Shown in pieces: positions 52,758 to 61,706 of a stretch of 64,000 nt of DNA (position 1 is its first letter; every line of letters begins with the position of its first letter). The notes under the pieces are model-generated. The model made no database searches, was not told the DNA's origin, and saw only the letters and a program-made list of their open reading frames with translations. The translations under genes and the position numbers were made by a program. The stretch is from an uncultured bacterium (GTDB lineage: Bacteria > Cyanobacteriota > Vampirovibrionia > Gastranaerophilales > Gastranaerophilaceae): NCBI GenBank assembly GCA_902791985.1, contig CADAYD010000002.1, positions 102,126 to 166,125 of the forward strand. Direction: 5' to 3'.

Positions 52758-53975
52758 CTAATTTTCGCAAAATTCATTATAGAATTGTTCCAGATATTTT
52801 GATAAAATAATATCGTCAAACTTATTTAAAGGAAGTGTTATAATTGTATTTTCAGGAGTATCAAGTCCTTTGTGACTAATTTTTAATAAAATTTTTGAAA
52901 ATCCGTCATATTTCAATATCAATTTACTATGTGCCGCACCTTTCTTTAAACTAAACAGACATTCGTTCTCATTGGCATACTGAGCAACATCAACATTGGG
53001 TAATTTTGAGCTATATAATTTTTCTGTCCTATAAAATAGCGGTTCTATAACAGAATGTAACTTTCTATAATAAGTTTTTTGAAATAACTTATAATGCTTG
53101 TTTAGTTTAACATCTTTATTTGATAATAAAGATGACGCAAACTTCTCTTCATATATAACGTACAACTTATCATCTAAAACTGAAACCTTTAAGCAATCCG
53201 TTATATTCTTTTCTATTTCAGTAAAAGTTTGATTATTTATAAGACCAATACCGGAACGAATTTTAATATCATTCCCCATTGCATCTGATATCTTTTCTAT
53301 TACCTCTTTTGCTCCATTCAAATTTGTTTCAGGTAACATAAGGTAAAATCTTCCGCTGCCCTGAGCAACAACATCCGTTTGCCTCAAAATCTTTTTAATA
53401 TTTTGTGCTAATCTGTTTACTGCAATTTTTGTTTTTGTTGATTCATCAAGAGCTATAATCGCAAACGTACTCTCTCTGAAAAAACTTAAGTCCGTCAAAT
53501 CGTTATAGCACTCTTTTAATGCTTTATAAGTATAAAGACCTGTTTTTGGTTTTATGCAATTAGTAGAATTAATAAACGAGGAAAGAACTGCATATTTTTG
53601 AGCATCAGATAATGATTTTCTACAATTTAAAAGCCTTGTATTATATATGTCAGGTGCAGAATCTTTTTCAATAAAATCATAAACCCCTCTGTTTAAACAT
53701 TCCGAAATAAAATTTGAATCAATTTCATTTAAAATAACCAAAATTTTCGCATTGCAAGCATATCTTTTTTTTATATCAATCATTTTAAATATTTCATTAT
53801 TTGAATATTCTTCAGCATTAATCAAAATTATTTGAGTATCAGCATTAATAGATTTTTTTAACTCTGAAATAGAAATTCCATAAAAGATTTCTCCTCGTTT
53901 CAGAACATGAACATCGGATAATAAAAAATCTAATATAGATTTATTTTCAGTTATTACAACGACTTTTTTATACAT
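52758..53975 (-). CDS. Receiver-like plus degenerate GGDEF domain protein
   Basis: A 405-residue protein. Residues 1-125 look like a CheY-type receiver without the phosphoacceptor: the strand that should end in Asp reads IILINAEEY. Residues 165-285 have the layout of a GGDEF domain (FAIIALDE ... LRQTDVVAQGSGRFYLMLPET ... IRSGIGL), but the GG(D/E)EF signature is GSGRF, which lacks the catalytic and metal-binding acids. It should be enzymatically dead as a diguanylate cyclase, and could be a sensor or scaffold. The last 120 residues have no recognised domain. It lies seven bases downstream of ftsX on the same strand, so it may work with FtsEX or envelope control. Confidence 0.7.
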   Translation of the reverse strand: MYKKVVVITENKSILDFLLSDVHVLKRGEIFYGISISELKKSINADTQIILINAEEYSNNEIFKMIDIKKRYACNAKILVILNEIDSNFISECLNRGVYDFIEKDSAPDIYNTRLLNCRKSLSDAQKYAVLSSFINSTNCIKPKTGLYTYKALKECYNDLTDLSFFRESTFAIIALDESTKTKIAVNRLAQNIKKILRQTDVVAQGSGRFYLMLPETNLNGAKEVIEKISDAMGNDIKIRSGIGLINNQTFTEIEKNITDCLKVSVLDDKLYVIYEEKFASSLLSNKDVKLNKHYKLFQKTYYRKLHSVIEPLFYRTEKLYSSKLPNVDVAQYANENECLFSLKKGAAHSKLILKYDGFSKILLKISHKGLDTPENTIITLPLNKFDDIILSKYLEQFYNEFCEN

Positions 53976-53981
53976 TAAGAG

Positions 53982-54881
53982 CTACACCTGCAAGTGCTTT
54001 TTAATACACCAAAAACTTCCAACCGCGCCAAACAAAATACTCATTGAAAACATTACAAGAATAACAAGATTTTGAGCATAAGGCGGAGAAGGAATCATAA
54101 AGAATTTATGGACATTTAAAAGCCCATTTTGGACATAACTTAAAGGCACAACAGCAAGCAAAGAGCCCGTAAGTCCGTAAAATGCACCCTGCATAATAAA
54201 CGGGAATCTTATATACCAGTTGCTAACTCCCATTAAACGCATAATCTCAATTTCTTCTTTTCTTGATTGAATAACAAGCTGAATTGTGTTATTTATAATC
54301 GTAACAGTCAACAATCCCATTATGATAATTACAACAAGAGTAATAGTTTTAACAACATGATTTACCATCTCGATTTTTGATGCTAAATCTTTTGCATAAC
54401 TTATATCTTCAACTGATTTTATCGACTTTATATTATCAAATACGGCTTCTAAATTCTCAGGATTATCAACTTTGACATGTAACGTATCAGGTAAAGGATT
54501 ATCAATATTTGGAAGCTTCATTTCAGACTTCAACCTGTCCCAAGAAACCGATTTTGGAATAGTAGTGATTTCTTCTACATGCTCAAATTTAGAAATTTCT
54601 GATTTTGCTTCCTGCATATCTGATGTATTTTTTAAATACACAGAAATTTCCAATGCACTACCCAATTCTTTTGAAAAAGAGGAAATAGACAATGCAGTCC
54701 TAAAACATGAACCAAAAATCATCAAAATAGCAGCCATGGTTGTAATAATAACAATATTTACAAGTCCTGTTCTTTTGATATCACTAATAGTCTGAATACC
54801 CAATCTGAAAAGTATTCTCAACTGACATAACCATCCTTTAGGAATATGTTTTTTTACATTTGACTTTAAACTGTTATTCAT
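53982..54881 (-). CDS. ftsX: Cell division protein FtsX
   Basis: A 299-residue permease-like subunit with the FtsX topology: N-terminal membrane helix (about residues 40-62), an extracytoplasmic loop domain (LEISVYLKNTSDMQEAKSEI ... WDRLKSEM), and three C-terminal helices (TITLVVIIIMGLLTVTIIN, GLTGSLLAVVPLSYV, LVILVMFSMSILFGAVGSF), with the cytoplasmic QSRKEEIEIMRLMG segment. FtsEX controls peptidoglycan hydrolases through extracellular partners. It overlaps ftsE by eight bases. An M23 hydrolase is encoded about 2.7 kb away. Confidence 0.93.
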   Translation of the reverse strand: MNNSLKSNVKKHIPKGWLCQLRILFRLGIQTISDIKRTGLVNIVIITTMAAILMIFGSCFRTALSISSFSKELGSALEISVYLKNTSDMQEAKSEISKFEHVEEITTIPKSVSWDRLKSEMKLPNIDNPLPDTLHVKVDNPENLEAVFDNIKSIKSVEDISYAKDLASKIEMVNHVVKTITLVVIIIMGLLTVTIINNTIQLVIQSRKEEIEIMRLMGVSNWYIRFPFIMQGAFYGLTGSLLAVVPLSYVQNGLLNVHKFFMIPSPPYAQNLVILVMFSMSILFGAVGSFWCIKKHLQV

Positions 54882-55551
54882 AAGTACCTGCTTGCATATC
54901 TTTCACTATTTCACCATGATCAAGTTTTATAACTCTTTTTCTAAAATAATCTACCATATTGTTATCATGTGTTGAAACAATAACAGTAATCCCCCTTTGA
55001 TTAATTTGATCAAGTATTTGCATAATTTCCAAAGAATTTTGCGGATCCAAATTGCCGGTCGGCTCATCCGCAATAAGCAAAGGAGGTCCGTTAACTATTG
55101 CGCGTGCAATTCCTACTCTTTGTTGTTCCCCACCGGATAACTCAGCAGGAGTTGCATTCATCTTTTCATATAAACCTACTATTTTTAATGCCCCTTGAAC
55201 TCTTGCATCAATTTCTTTACTGCTTATGCCGAGAGTTCGAATAACATAAGCGACATTATCAAAAACTGTTTGGTTCTGAAGCAATTTATAATCTTGAAAA
55301 ACTATCCCCATACAACGTCTTAAACTTGGGATATTACTGTTTTTGATATTGGCAATATTAATCCCTCCGATAGAAACAATCCCGCTTGACGGTTTTTCCT
55401 CACTGTATAAAAGCTTCATAAGTGTAGATTTTCCTGCACCCGAAGAACCAACAACAAAAACAAACTCTCCTGAATTTATCTCTAAATTTATATTTTTTAG
55501 AGCATAATGTTCATTCTTATATTTTTTCGTAACGTTTTTTAGTTTTATCAT
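54874..55551 (-). CDS. ftsE: Cell division ATP-binding protein FtsE
   Basis: A 225-residue ABC ATPase. Motifs: Walker A GSSGAGKSTLMKLLY, Q-loop FQDYKL, signature LSGGEQQRVGIARAIV, Walker B LLIADEPTGNLDP and the switch His in VSTHDNNMVDYF. It pairs with FtsX, encoded directly downstream with an 8-base overlap, to drive cell-wall hydrolase activation at division. Its ATG overlaps the stop of the transketolase half gene by one base (TAATG). Confidence 0.95.
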   Translation of the reverse strand: MIKLKNVTKKYKNEHYALKNINLEINSGEFVFVVGSSGAGKSTLMKLLYSEEKPSSGIVSIGGINIANIKNSNIPSLRRCMGIVFQDYKLLQNQTVFDNVAYVIRTLGISSKEIDARVQGALKIVGLYEKMNATPAELSGGEQQRVGIARAIVNGPPLLIADEPTGNLDPQNSLEIMQILDQINQRGITVIVSTHDNNMVDYFRKRVIKLDHGEIVKDMQAGTYE

Positions 55552-56507
55552 TAATTAAATTCCTTTTCGCAAATTCTTTTAATTCTTTTTACAAGAGAAA
55601 GGTAATCTAAACCATAATACTCGATTAGTTCATCCGATTTTCCGCTTTGTCCAAACTCATCATTTATACCGATTCTATATACTTTCTTAGGAGAATTCGC
55701 ACAAACAACTTCGCAAACAGCAGAGCCCAACCCTCCAATTGTTGAATGATTTTCGACAGTTACAAAAAACTTTGAGTCTTTAGCACATTCAATTATTGTA
55801 TCTTTATCAATAGGTTTAACGACAGGTACATTGACAACCCTGACAGATATCCCTTCTTCTTTTAATTTTTGAGAAGCCAAAATACACTCAGCAAGAAGTT
55901 CACCATTTGTAAATATGGTTGCATCATGCCCTTGCTCGACAATTACAGCTTTGTGTATATTAAAATGATAATTTTCATCAAAAACATCAGGAACATTACA
56001 TCTTGATAGTCTTATATACATCGGGCCTTTGTGAATTGAAGCGTATTTAATAACTTCTTCACATTCTTTTGCATCCGCAGGTACAATAACTGTCATATGA
56101 GGAATAACACGCATCAATGCGACATCTTCAAGCGCCTGATGAGTAGCCCCGTCTTCTCCTACAGTGATACCACCATGTGTACCCACAATTTTTACATCCA
56201 ATTCAGAATAACAAACTCCGTTTCTTATCTGGTCGTACGTTCTTCCGGTCGCAAACATAGCAAACGTTGAAGCAAAAGGGATTTTCCCTTGAGATGCCAA
56301 ACCTGCCGCAGTTGCAATCATGTTTTGCTCTGCTATTCCGCAATTAAAAAATCTCTGCGGGAATTTATCCGCAAAAATTTTGGTTTGAGTAGAGCATGAC
56401 AAATCCGCATCAAGCACGACAACTTTCTCATTAAATTCCCCTATACTGGCGAGAGTTTGCCCAAAAACTTTTCTAATTGACTGTTTTACACTTTTATCTA
56501 TCTTCAT
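55551..56507 (-). CDS. Transketolase C-terminal section (pyrimidine-binding half), stand-alone
   Basis: A 318-residue protein equal to the C-terminal half of a split transketolase: pyrimidine-binding domain (FFNCGIAEQNMIATAAGLAS with the catalytic Glu, THGGITVGEDGATHQALEDVAL) and the C-terminal domain (VVNVPVVKPIDKDTI, VENHSTIGGLGSAV). The N-terminal half carrying the thiamine-diphosphate domain is not adjacent: the next gene upstream at 56.7 kb is on the other strand and unrelated. The partner must therefore lie outside this window. The gene is cotranscribed with ftsE and ftsX. Split transketolases are known from several bacteria and archaea. Confidence 0.9.
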   Translation of the reverse strand: MKIDKSVKQSIRKVFGQTLASIGEFNEKVVVLDADLSCSTQTKIFADKFPQRFFNCGIAEQNMIATAAGLASQGKIPFASTFAMFATGRTYDQIRNGVCYSELDVKIVGTHGGITVGEDGATHQALEDVALMRVIPHMTVIVPADAKECEEVIKYASIHKGPMYIRLSRCNVPDVFDENYHFNIHKAVIVEQGHDATIFTNGELLAECILASQKLKEEGISVRVVNVPVVKPIDKDTIIECAKDSKFFVTVENHSTIGGLGSAVCEVVCANSPKKVYRIGINDEFGQSGKSDELIEYYGLDYLSLVKRIKRICEKEFN

Positions 56508-56761
56508 TTTAAACCTTTTAATAACCCTCTATATTGCAGAGAAATATCCCCTTCACACAAAAATAATAACACAAACAAAAATAGCTTTCCACATATAATA
56601 TTAAATAAATTTATTAAAAAATTCAGATATAACAGCATTTAGAGGAATTTTTGTAAAGATTTATTAAAATCGTATATATTTTTAGCAATTATTTATGTTT
56701 ACCGACATTTAAAAGGTAGAATGGTAATAGACTCAATTTTTATGTAGGAAAGGAAAAATTT
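56508..56761 (+). promoter_or_regulatory. Divergent intergenic region with a putative promoter
   Basis: About 254 bases with no reading frame between the transketolase half gene and the Pro/Gln-rich protein. A TTGTAA ... TATATA pair about 16 bases apart (near 56655-56682) is a plausible promoter for the plus-strand gene, and GGAAAGGA lies just before its ATG at 56762. The minus-strand promoter for the transketolase-ftsEX run must also lie here, but I cannot pick it out. Confidence 0.3.
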
Positions 56762-57808
56762 ATGAATCAAGTTCCAATGATGCAACCGGTTTACCCGATG
56801 CAATGTGCGAGTTACGCACAACCCCAACAACCGAGCTACAATGCGGTAAAAATAGATATTCATAATCCGTCTGTAGGAACTCCGAGCATGGCACCTTGCC
56901 AAGGTCAATACCAACCTCAATATGCTCCGGTTAATGCTCCTATATACAATTATCCGCAAGCACCGGTTTATGAACCAACACAACAAATACCGGCTCAACC
57001 GGTATACTATCCGGGACAACCGTTACCACAACCGGTTCAATATCCTGCACCGGTTCAATACCCGACTCCGGCTCCGGTAAATCAACAAAATGTAAACTAT
57101 CCGGCTCAGCCACAACCGGTTCCGGCTCAAGCACCGGCTCAAGTTCCAGCACCACAAGTATCAAATGCTCCTCAAGTAGAAGCACCGGTTCCTGTTGAAC
57201 CTGCTTTGGATTTAAACGGATTTATCTCAAGATTAGCAAACCCTGATTTTGAAGGGCAAGCTGCTACAATGGAAGATATTGCAGATATCGTAAACAAACA
57301 ACCGGAAAAAGCACCGGAACTTGTTGATAAACAAATTTTCAAAGCATTAAATGATATTATTTCATTCGATTCTTCAAAAGTTGAAGGTCCTTCTCAAAAA
57401 CAATTTGAAATCAGACAAAAAATGGTTCAAGGAGAAAAAGTAAGTCCGGAAGATGAAAAATTAGCCAATGCATATTCTCCAAAAGAAATGGCAGAAAGAA
57501 ACAAAAGTTATGCTTTGTTCACAATAGCACTGTTAGATAAAATTTATGCACAAGAAGTTAAAAAATTGAACGGCAATGTAGTTCCATTGACTGATCTTCC
57601 AAGTGCCGTAGAAGTAGTAAATCAATTAAAAGATAACCCGAACCCAATGGTTAGAGAATCTGCAATTGAAGCATTGAGCTACATTCAAGAACCTGAATAT
57701 AAAAAAGATTTAACAACTTTATTTACAGTTGCTAAAAATGATCAAGATGCGAGTGTAGCAAACGCCGCACAAGCAGCATTAGATAAATTGGACAAAATTG
57801 CAGCATAA
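56762..57808 (+). CDS. Pro/Gln/Tyr-rich protein with C-terminal HEAT-like helices
   Basis: A 348-residue cytoplasmic protein without signal peptide. Residues 1-145 are low complexity, rich in Pro, Gln, Tyr and Ala (repeats such as PAQPVY, PQPVQYPAPVQYP), probably disordered. Residues 150-348 are helical; the last 70 (PMVRESAIEALSYIQ, DASVANAAQAALDKL) look like two HEAT repeats, used for protein binding. A strong ribosome site (GGAAAGGA) and good codons suggest real and high expression. No family is recognised; a scaffold or condensate-forming protein would fit its composition, but that is a guess. Confidence 0.7.
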   Translation: MNQVPMMQPVYPMQCASYAQPQQPSYNAVKIDIHNPSVGTPSMAPCQGQYQPQYAPVNAPIYNYPQAPVYEPTQQIPAQPVYYPGQPLPQPVQYPAPVQYPTPAPVNQQNVNYPAQPQPVPAQAPAQVPAPQVSNAPQVEAPVPVEPALDLNGFISRLANPDFEGQAATMEDIADIVNKQPEKAPELVDKQIFKALNDIISFDSSKVEGPSQKQFEIRQKMVQGEKVSPEDEKLANAYSPKEMAERNKSYALFTIALLDKIYAQEVKKLNGNVVPLTDLPSAVEVVNQLKDNPNPMVRESAIEALSYIQEPEYKKDLTTLFTVAKNDQDASVANAAQAALDKLDKIAA

Positions 57809-57851
57809 AAAATAATGCCGCAATCATAAATAAATTTCCTTTCTTCAATAA

Positions 57852-57880
57852 GAGCCCCTGAATAAGGGGCCTTTTATTTT
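57852..57880 (+). terminator. Rho-independent terminator
   Basis: Stem GCCCCT/AGGGGC with a 5-base loop followed by CTTTTATTTT, about 45 bases past the stop of the Pro/Gln-rich gene, right before the end of the convergent acyltransferase gene. Confidence 0.75.
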
Positions 57881-58583
57881 AGTAATTTACTTTTTCTTCA
57901 GAACTTTGAGGTTTAGGCACACAGTTTTCATAATCTGCCATCTCCGAAATCTGTTGCGCCCACTGATAAATTATTTCATCATGTGAAAGTTTATAAGAAA
58001 TCGGTTTACCGACTTTTATAACAACATGCTGTCTTTTTACCGGAAAAATTTTTAAATAACCGGTCCATTCTGCAATCGCAACAGGAACAATATCAGCCTT
58101 AGCAACTTTTGCAATCTCAGCAAAGCCTTTTTTAATTCCTTCCAACTTACCATACGGCTTAATAGTTCCCTGAGGGAAAATTCCTAGAGACCATGAAGTT
58201 GTAAGAATATCTCTTACTGTTTTAAAAGTAGCAATTTCAGGTTTTGTACGATCAACAGCAAAAGCTCCAAGTCTTTTTACCAGCCACTTGATTTTACAAT
58301 CAGGTTCAAATAACTCCTTTTTAGCCATGAACGCAATAGGACAATGCGCACCCATAACAACCATAGGAGGATCAAGTTGAGAAACATGATTCGCAGCATA
58401 AATATATTTACCTCGTTTTGCTGTCTTTGGCGGTAAATTTTCACGCCCTATAACTTTGTAATCATAATATAAGTTATAAATAGGATAAACAATCAAATAA
58501 AGAAAACTCATGTAAAAAAGAGTTCTAAACCAATTGTATTCCTTGGCATAACGTCTATTAAAATTTCTTACTTCTTTTGTCAT
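57879..58583 (-). CDS. plsC: 1-acyl-sn-glycerol-3-phosphate acyltransferase-like protein (PlsC family), copy 2
   Basis: A 234-residue PlsC-type acyltransferase. The catalytic NHxxxxD motif is NHVSQLD, followed by LGAFAVDRTKPE and FPQGTIKPYG (the FPEGT-type substrate motif); the N-terminal third has a hydrophobic segment (FLYLIVYPIYNLYY). It acylates lysophosphatidate in the inner membrane. It directly follows copy 1, its ATG touching the latter's stop codon. The C-terminal CVPKPQSSEEK tail is unique. Both copies share the opening FNWFR/YNWFR block, so they are tandem duplicates. Confidence 0.85.
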   Translation of the reverse strand: MTKEVRNFNRRYAKEYNWFRTLFYMSFLYLIVYPIYNLYYDYKVIGRENLPPKTAKRGKYIYAANHVSQLDPPMVVMGAHCPIAFMAKKELFEPDCKIKWLVKRLGAFAVDRTKPEIATFKTVRDILTTSWSLGIFPQGTIKPYGKLEGIKKGFAEIAKVAKADIVPVAIAEWTGYLKIFPVKRQHVVIKVGKPISYKLSHDEIIYQWAQQISEMADYENCVPKPQSSEEKVNY

Positions 58584-59249
58584 TTATTTAATTCCTTCCT
58601 CTACGGGAGCATCTTCAACATACTTAAATCCTGTTAATTGCTGAATCTGTTCAATCCATTTATCCTTTACAGACTCCAAATCTTTGTCATAGGGGATAAT
58701 TTTGCCAATATTTATTATAATTTTGCCGGAAAACGGTTTCCACTTCGCCTCATTCGAGCCAATAATACCTACAGGTAGAACTCCGCATTTTGTAAGGCGT
58801 GCTAATCCTGCGAACCCTTTAGTAATTCCTTTGATTTCACCCGGAACTCCTCTTGTTCCTTGAGGGAATATCCCAAGCACCCATTTACTGTCATAAATGG
58901 CCTCTACAGTTTTAACGGTTGACGGGCTAAGATTCTCTCTGTCAACTGCAAATGCACCAAGCCAGTCTATCCACCATCTTAAAAACGGGATATTAAATAA
59001 TTCTTTTTTAGCCATAAATGCTACATTTCGAGGCATGACCGCAACAAGCATCGGGGGATCCAGCGTAGATAAATGATTAGGACAAATCAAATATTTATTA
59101 TCCTTTGGAATGTTCTCATATCCATGCACTTCTATTCTATATATGATCTTTAGTCTAATCATATAGATTATTTTACACACAATAAACTGCCACATAGAAC
59201 GAAACCAATTAAATTGAGATGCTTTTCTTTTTGAATATTCTTTTGCCAT
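58584..59249 (-). CDS. plsC: 1-acyl-sn-glycerol-3-phosphate acyltransferase-like protein (PlsC family), copy 1
   Basis: A 221-residue PlsC paralogue. Motifs: NHLSTLDPPML (NHxxxxD), LGAFAVDRENLSP, FPQGTRGVPG and VGIIGSNEA, all in the expected order; one hydrophobic segment lies at residues 20-45. It is the first gene of the tandem pair and is divergent from the phosphohexomutase gene, with about 110 bases between. One of the copies may serve lysophosphatidate, the other a different acyl acceptor; the sequence alone does not tell. Confidence 0.88.
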   Translation of the reverse strand: MAKEYSKRKASQFNWFRSMWQFIVCKIIYMIRLKIIYRIEVHGYENIPKDNKYLICPNHLSTLDPPMLVAVMPRNVAFMAKKELFNIPFLRWWIDWLGAFAVDRENLSPSTVKTVEAIYDSKWVLGIFPQGTRGVPGEIKGITKGFAGLARLTKCGVLPVGIIGSNEAKWKPFSGKIIINIGKIIPYDKDLESVKDKWIEQIQQLTGFKYVEDAPVEEGIK

Positions 59250-59360
59250 AGACTACTCTCCTAATCAACAAAAATATTATACATAAAAATAACTTAACAA
59301 TCCACTTTTTGAAGTTTTTTAGTGTATTATCAAATTAGAATTAAAAAAGGGAGCATTTAT

Positions 59361-61628
59361 ATGTTAAAACAATCAGAAAACGAATTAGAAAACGAACTGT
59401 TTAAAAGTGTTTATGAAAAAACACCTGATAATATAAAAAATCTAAACTTAATGAATTTTTCAAATAATGGAGAATTCACGTTCACGCTAAAAAAAGAGCA
59501 TCTAAAGCCATATGATAAAAAAAACAATCCGCTGGGACTGAATTTAGAAGAATGGTTTGCCGGATACGCAAAAGAAGCCAAGGTTTCTACAGCGGGCATA
59601 AGAGGACCTCAAAATATTCTCAACCCTCAGGATACGAGATTTCCAATCAATTTAGTCGGAATTGTACTTGCAACTTTAGCAAAATCGCTTGTTGCAAAAG
59701 AAAAGTATAAAAATAAAAGAATTGTAAAAGTTGCAGGATGCGAAGTTCGTTACAATTCGCAGCTTTTTCTTGATGCAATCGCACGTATACAAGCAGCACA
59801 AGGAATTGAAACTCTTGTCCCAGAAGGCAGAAAAACTATTCCTATCTGGCTGGCATCATTTTTAGCGTTCAAACTTGACCTGTTAGGCGGGGAATACATC
59901 ACTTCAAGTCACGGAATATCTGTTAAAAACGCAACAAAAGACCTTAACTGTCAAGGAAGCCAATATTTACCGGAAGAATCAATGGAATTTGTAAATAAGA
60001 TTAAGGAAATTTTTGACGAAACAATTAAAAATGGCAGTTATGAGATAAAAATTTCTTCAAAGGATAATCCGCTAATTAACGAAAAAGCTATGGCGAATAT
60101 TGAGGATGGGATTAATCTTTATGTAGAATACTTAAAATCCGGTGTTGCACAGGACATCAATCTTGACTTAATTAAAAATTTTGACGGTAAAATCGTTGTG
60201 GAATGTGTGGGAGGAAGCGCTTACAGAACTTTATCTCGGGTATTAAATAAATTGGGCATTTTAGATAAATTTGCGTGGTTTAATACTGAAGAAACCCCGT
60301 TTTTTCATGGAATAGGGAAATACGATCATACCCCAAAAGGAGAAAAAGCATTTTATGATTACTCTGTTGATGCAACAGTAATAGCAAAAAAGCCTGACGG
60401 CTCTAAGTTTTTCCCTGTTATTGAAACTATGGGATACGATAAAAAGTTAAAAAATTTTCCTATAGGGACAGTCATTTTGATTACCGACCCGGACCATGAC
60501 AGGCTTACTGTCACACAAATTGAAGATGTAAATTCAATTGAAAAATTGAACAAACTCGGTATTGATTATGTAGAATTGGACACAAATAGAATTTTGACCA
60601 TTTTTACCGCCAATCAGGCATTTTTAATGATTATGGATTTTTGGGCAAAACAACTTCGTGCAAAAGACGCATGGAATAATCACCCCAGATTTATGATAAA
60701 AACAACCGCATCCGCTCTTTCTTGGGACGAATGGGGCAAAAATAACGGAGTAAAAGTTGTTAACGTACCTGTAGGTTTTAAAGAAATCGCAAATATAATG
60801 AAAAAAGTCGAATTAAAACTCAAAAATGAACCGGATAAAGAAATCATTATTGACGATGTTTTAGGAAATCCAATAAATTTAGGAGTTAATCCGCGCCTAG
60901 TTTTCGGCGGTGAAGAATCAGGCGGAATGATTATGGGAACAGAAGAACTAATAAAATCTGAGCATGGACGGCTTGCAGTAGCAATGCGGGAAAAAAGTGC
61001 AACTGAAGCAATAGTTGTCGCCTCCGCACTAATAGCAAAGCTCAGAGATAAATCTCTCTCCCAATACCTTGCAGATGTTTTTGAGGAGAATAATATAATA
61101 GGGAGATTTGATACTCGGGTAGATATTGCATACTACAATGAATCTGAGCCTGATATTAACAAGCTTAAACTCGATAAAATCGCAGGAGAAGAAAAACGAA
61201 CTCTCAACGATATTTTCTATCTCTCAATGGCTATTGCGCTTAAAAAAGGTGAAATTACTCTTGAGGGTATACAAAATATTCTCAATGACAAATTTAAAAA
61301 TGACAATTTGACTTTTGACAACTTGAAATCAGTTAAATTTGTAGGAGACGGTACTTATCTTGAATTTAGTGATAAATATATTGAAATTCGCCCGTCTGGC
61401 ACAGATGCTAAGACAAAAGCATACGGGGGAGGACTTAATAAAGACGATATTCAAAAATATGCAACTATTTTGGGCAACTATTCCGGAGAAAGAACGTCTT
61501 TGCACAAGCAATTGATTAGCGAAGAACTTTATCAAAACTGTAAAGATCTTGCTATGGAATATTATTTGACATTTGTTGAGAAAGATGCAAACAATGAACC
61601 GTTTAACATTCCTCAGTATGATTTTTAA
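59361..61628 (+). CDS. Large phosphoglucomutase/phosphomannomutase-like phosphohexomutase
   Basis: A 755-residue alpha-D-phosphohexomutase, started at ATG 59361 with GGGAG about eight bases upstream. Domain I has TAGIRGPQN; the active-site loop is TSSHGISVKNATKD (Ser for phosphate transfer); the metal loop is TDPDHDRLTV; the sugar-binding loop is GGEESGGM; the phosphate-binding C-terminal loop is RPSGTDAKTKAYGGG. It is 200-300 residues longer than ordinary PGM/PMM, with inserts between these blocks, including residues 230-300. It converts hexose 1- and 6-phosphates, feeding glycogen or nucleotide-sugar synthesis. It stands alone, then argS follows. Confidence 0.85.
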   Translation: MLKQSENELENELFKSVYEKTPDNIKNLNLMNFSNNGEFTFTLKKEHLKPYDKKNNPLGLNLEEWFAGYAKEAKVSTAGIRGPQNILNPQDTRFPINLVGIVLATLAKSLVAKEKYKNKRIVKVAGCEVRYNSQLFLDAIARIQAAQGIETLVPEGRKTIPIWLASFLAFKLDLLGGEYITSSHGISVKNATKDLNCQGSQYLPEESMEFVNKIKEIFDETIKNGSYEIKISSKDNPLINEKAMANIEDGINLYVEYLKSGVAQDINLDLIKNFDGKIVVECVGGSAYRTLSRVLNKLGILDKFAWFNTEETPFFHGIGKYDHTPKGEKAFYDYSVDATVIAKKPDGSKFFPVIETMGYDKKLKNFPIGTVILITDPDHDRLTVTQIEDVNSIEKLNKLGIDYVELDTNRILTIFTANQAFLMIMDFWAKQLRAKDAWNNHPRFMIKTTASALSWDEWGKNNGVKVVNVPVGFKEIANIMKKVELKLKNEPDKEIIIDDVLGNPINLGVNPRLVFGGEESGGMIMGTEELIKSEHGRLAVAMREKSATEAIVVASALIAKLRDKSLSQYLADVFEENNIIGRFDTRVDIAYYNESEPDINKLKLDKIAGEEKRTLNDIFYLSMAIALKKGEITLEGIQNILNDKFKNDNLTFDNLKSVKFVGDGTYLEFSDKYIEIRPSGTDAKTKAYGGGLNKDDIQKYATILGNYSGERTSLHKQLISEELYQNCKDLAMEYYLTFVEKDANNEPFNIPQYDF

Positions 61629-61663
61629 TCTGTTTGTAGTATGCTTTCCTTATAAACGAGTAA

Positions 61664-61683
61664 GTCGGCATCTCCACACCGAC
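61664..61683 (+). repeat. Small hairpin between the phosphohexomutase gene and argS
   Basis: GTCGG and CCGAC form a 5-bp stem around CATCTCCACA, 24 bases before argS. No T run follows, so it is not a typical terminator; it may stabilise the leader of argS. Confidence 0.3.
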
Positions 61684-61706
61684 ATGATTTGTAAATGAGG
61701 GAAAAT

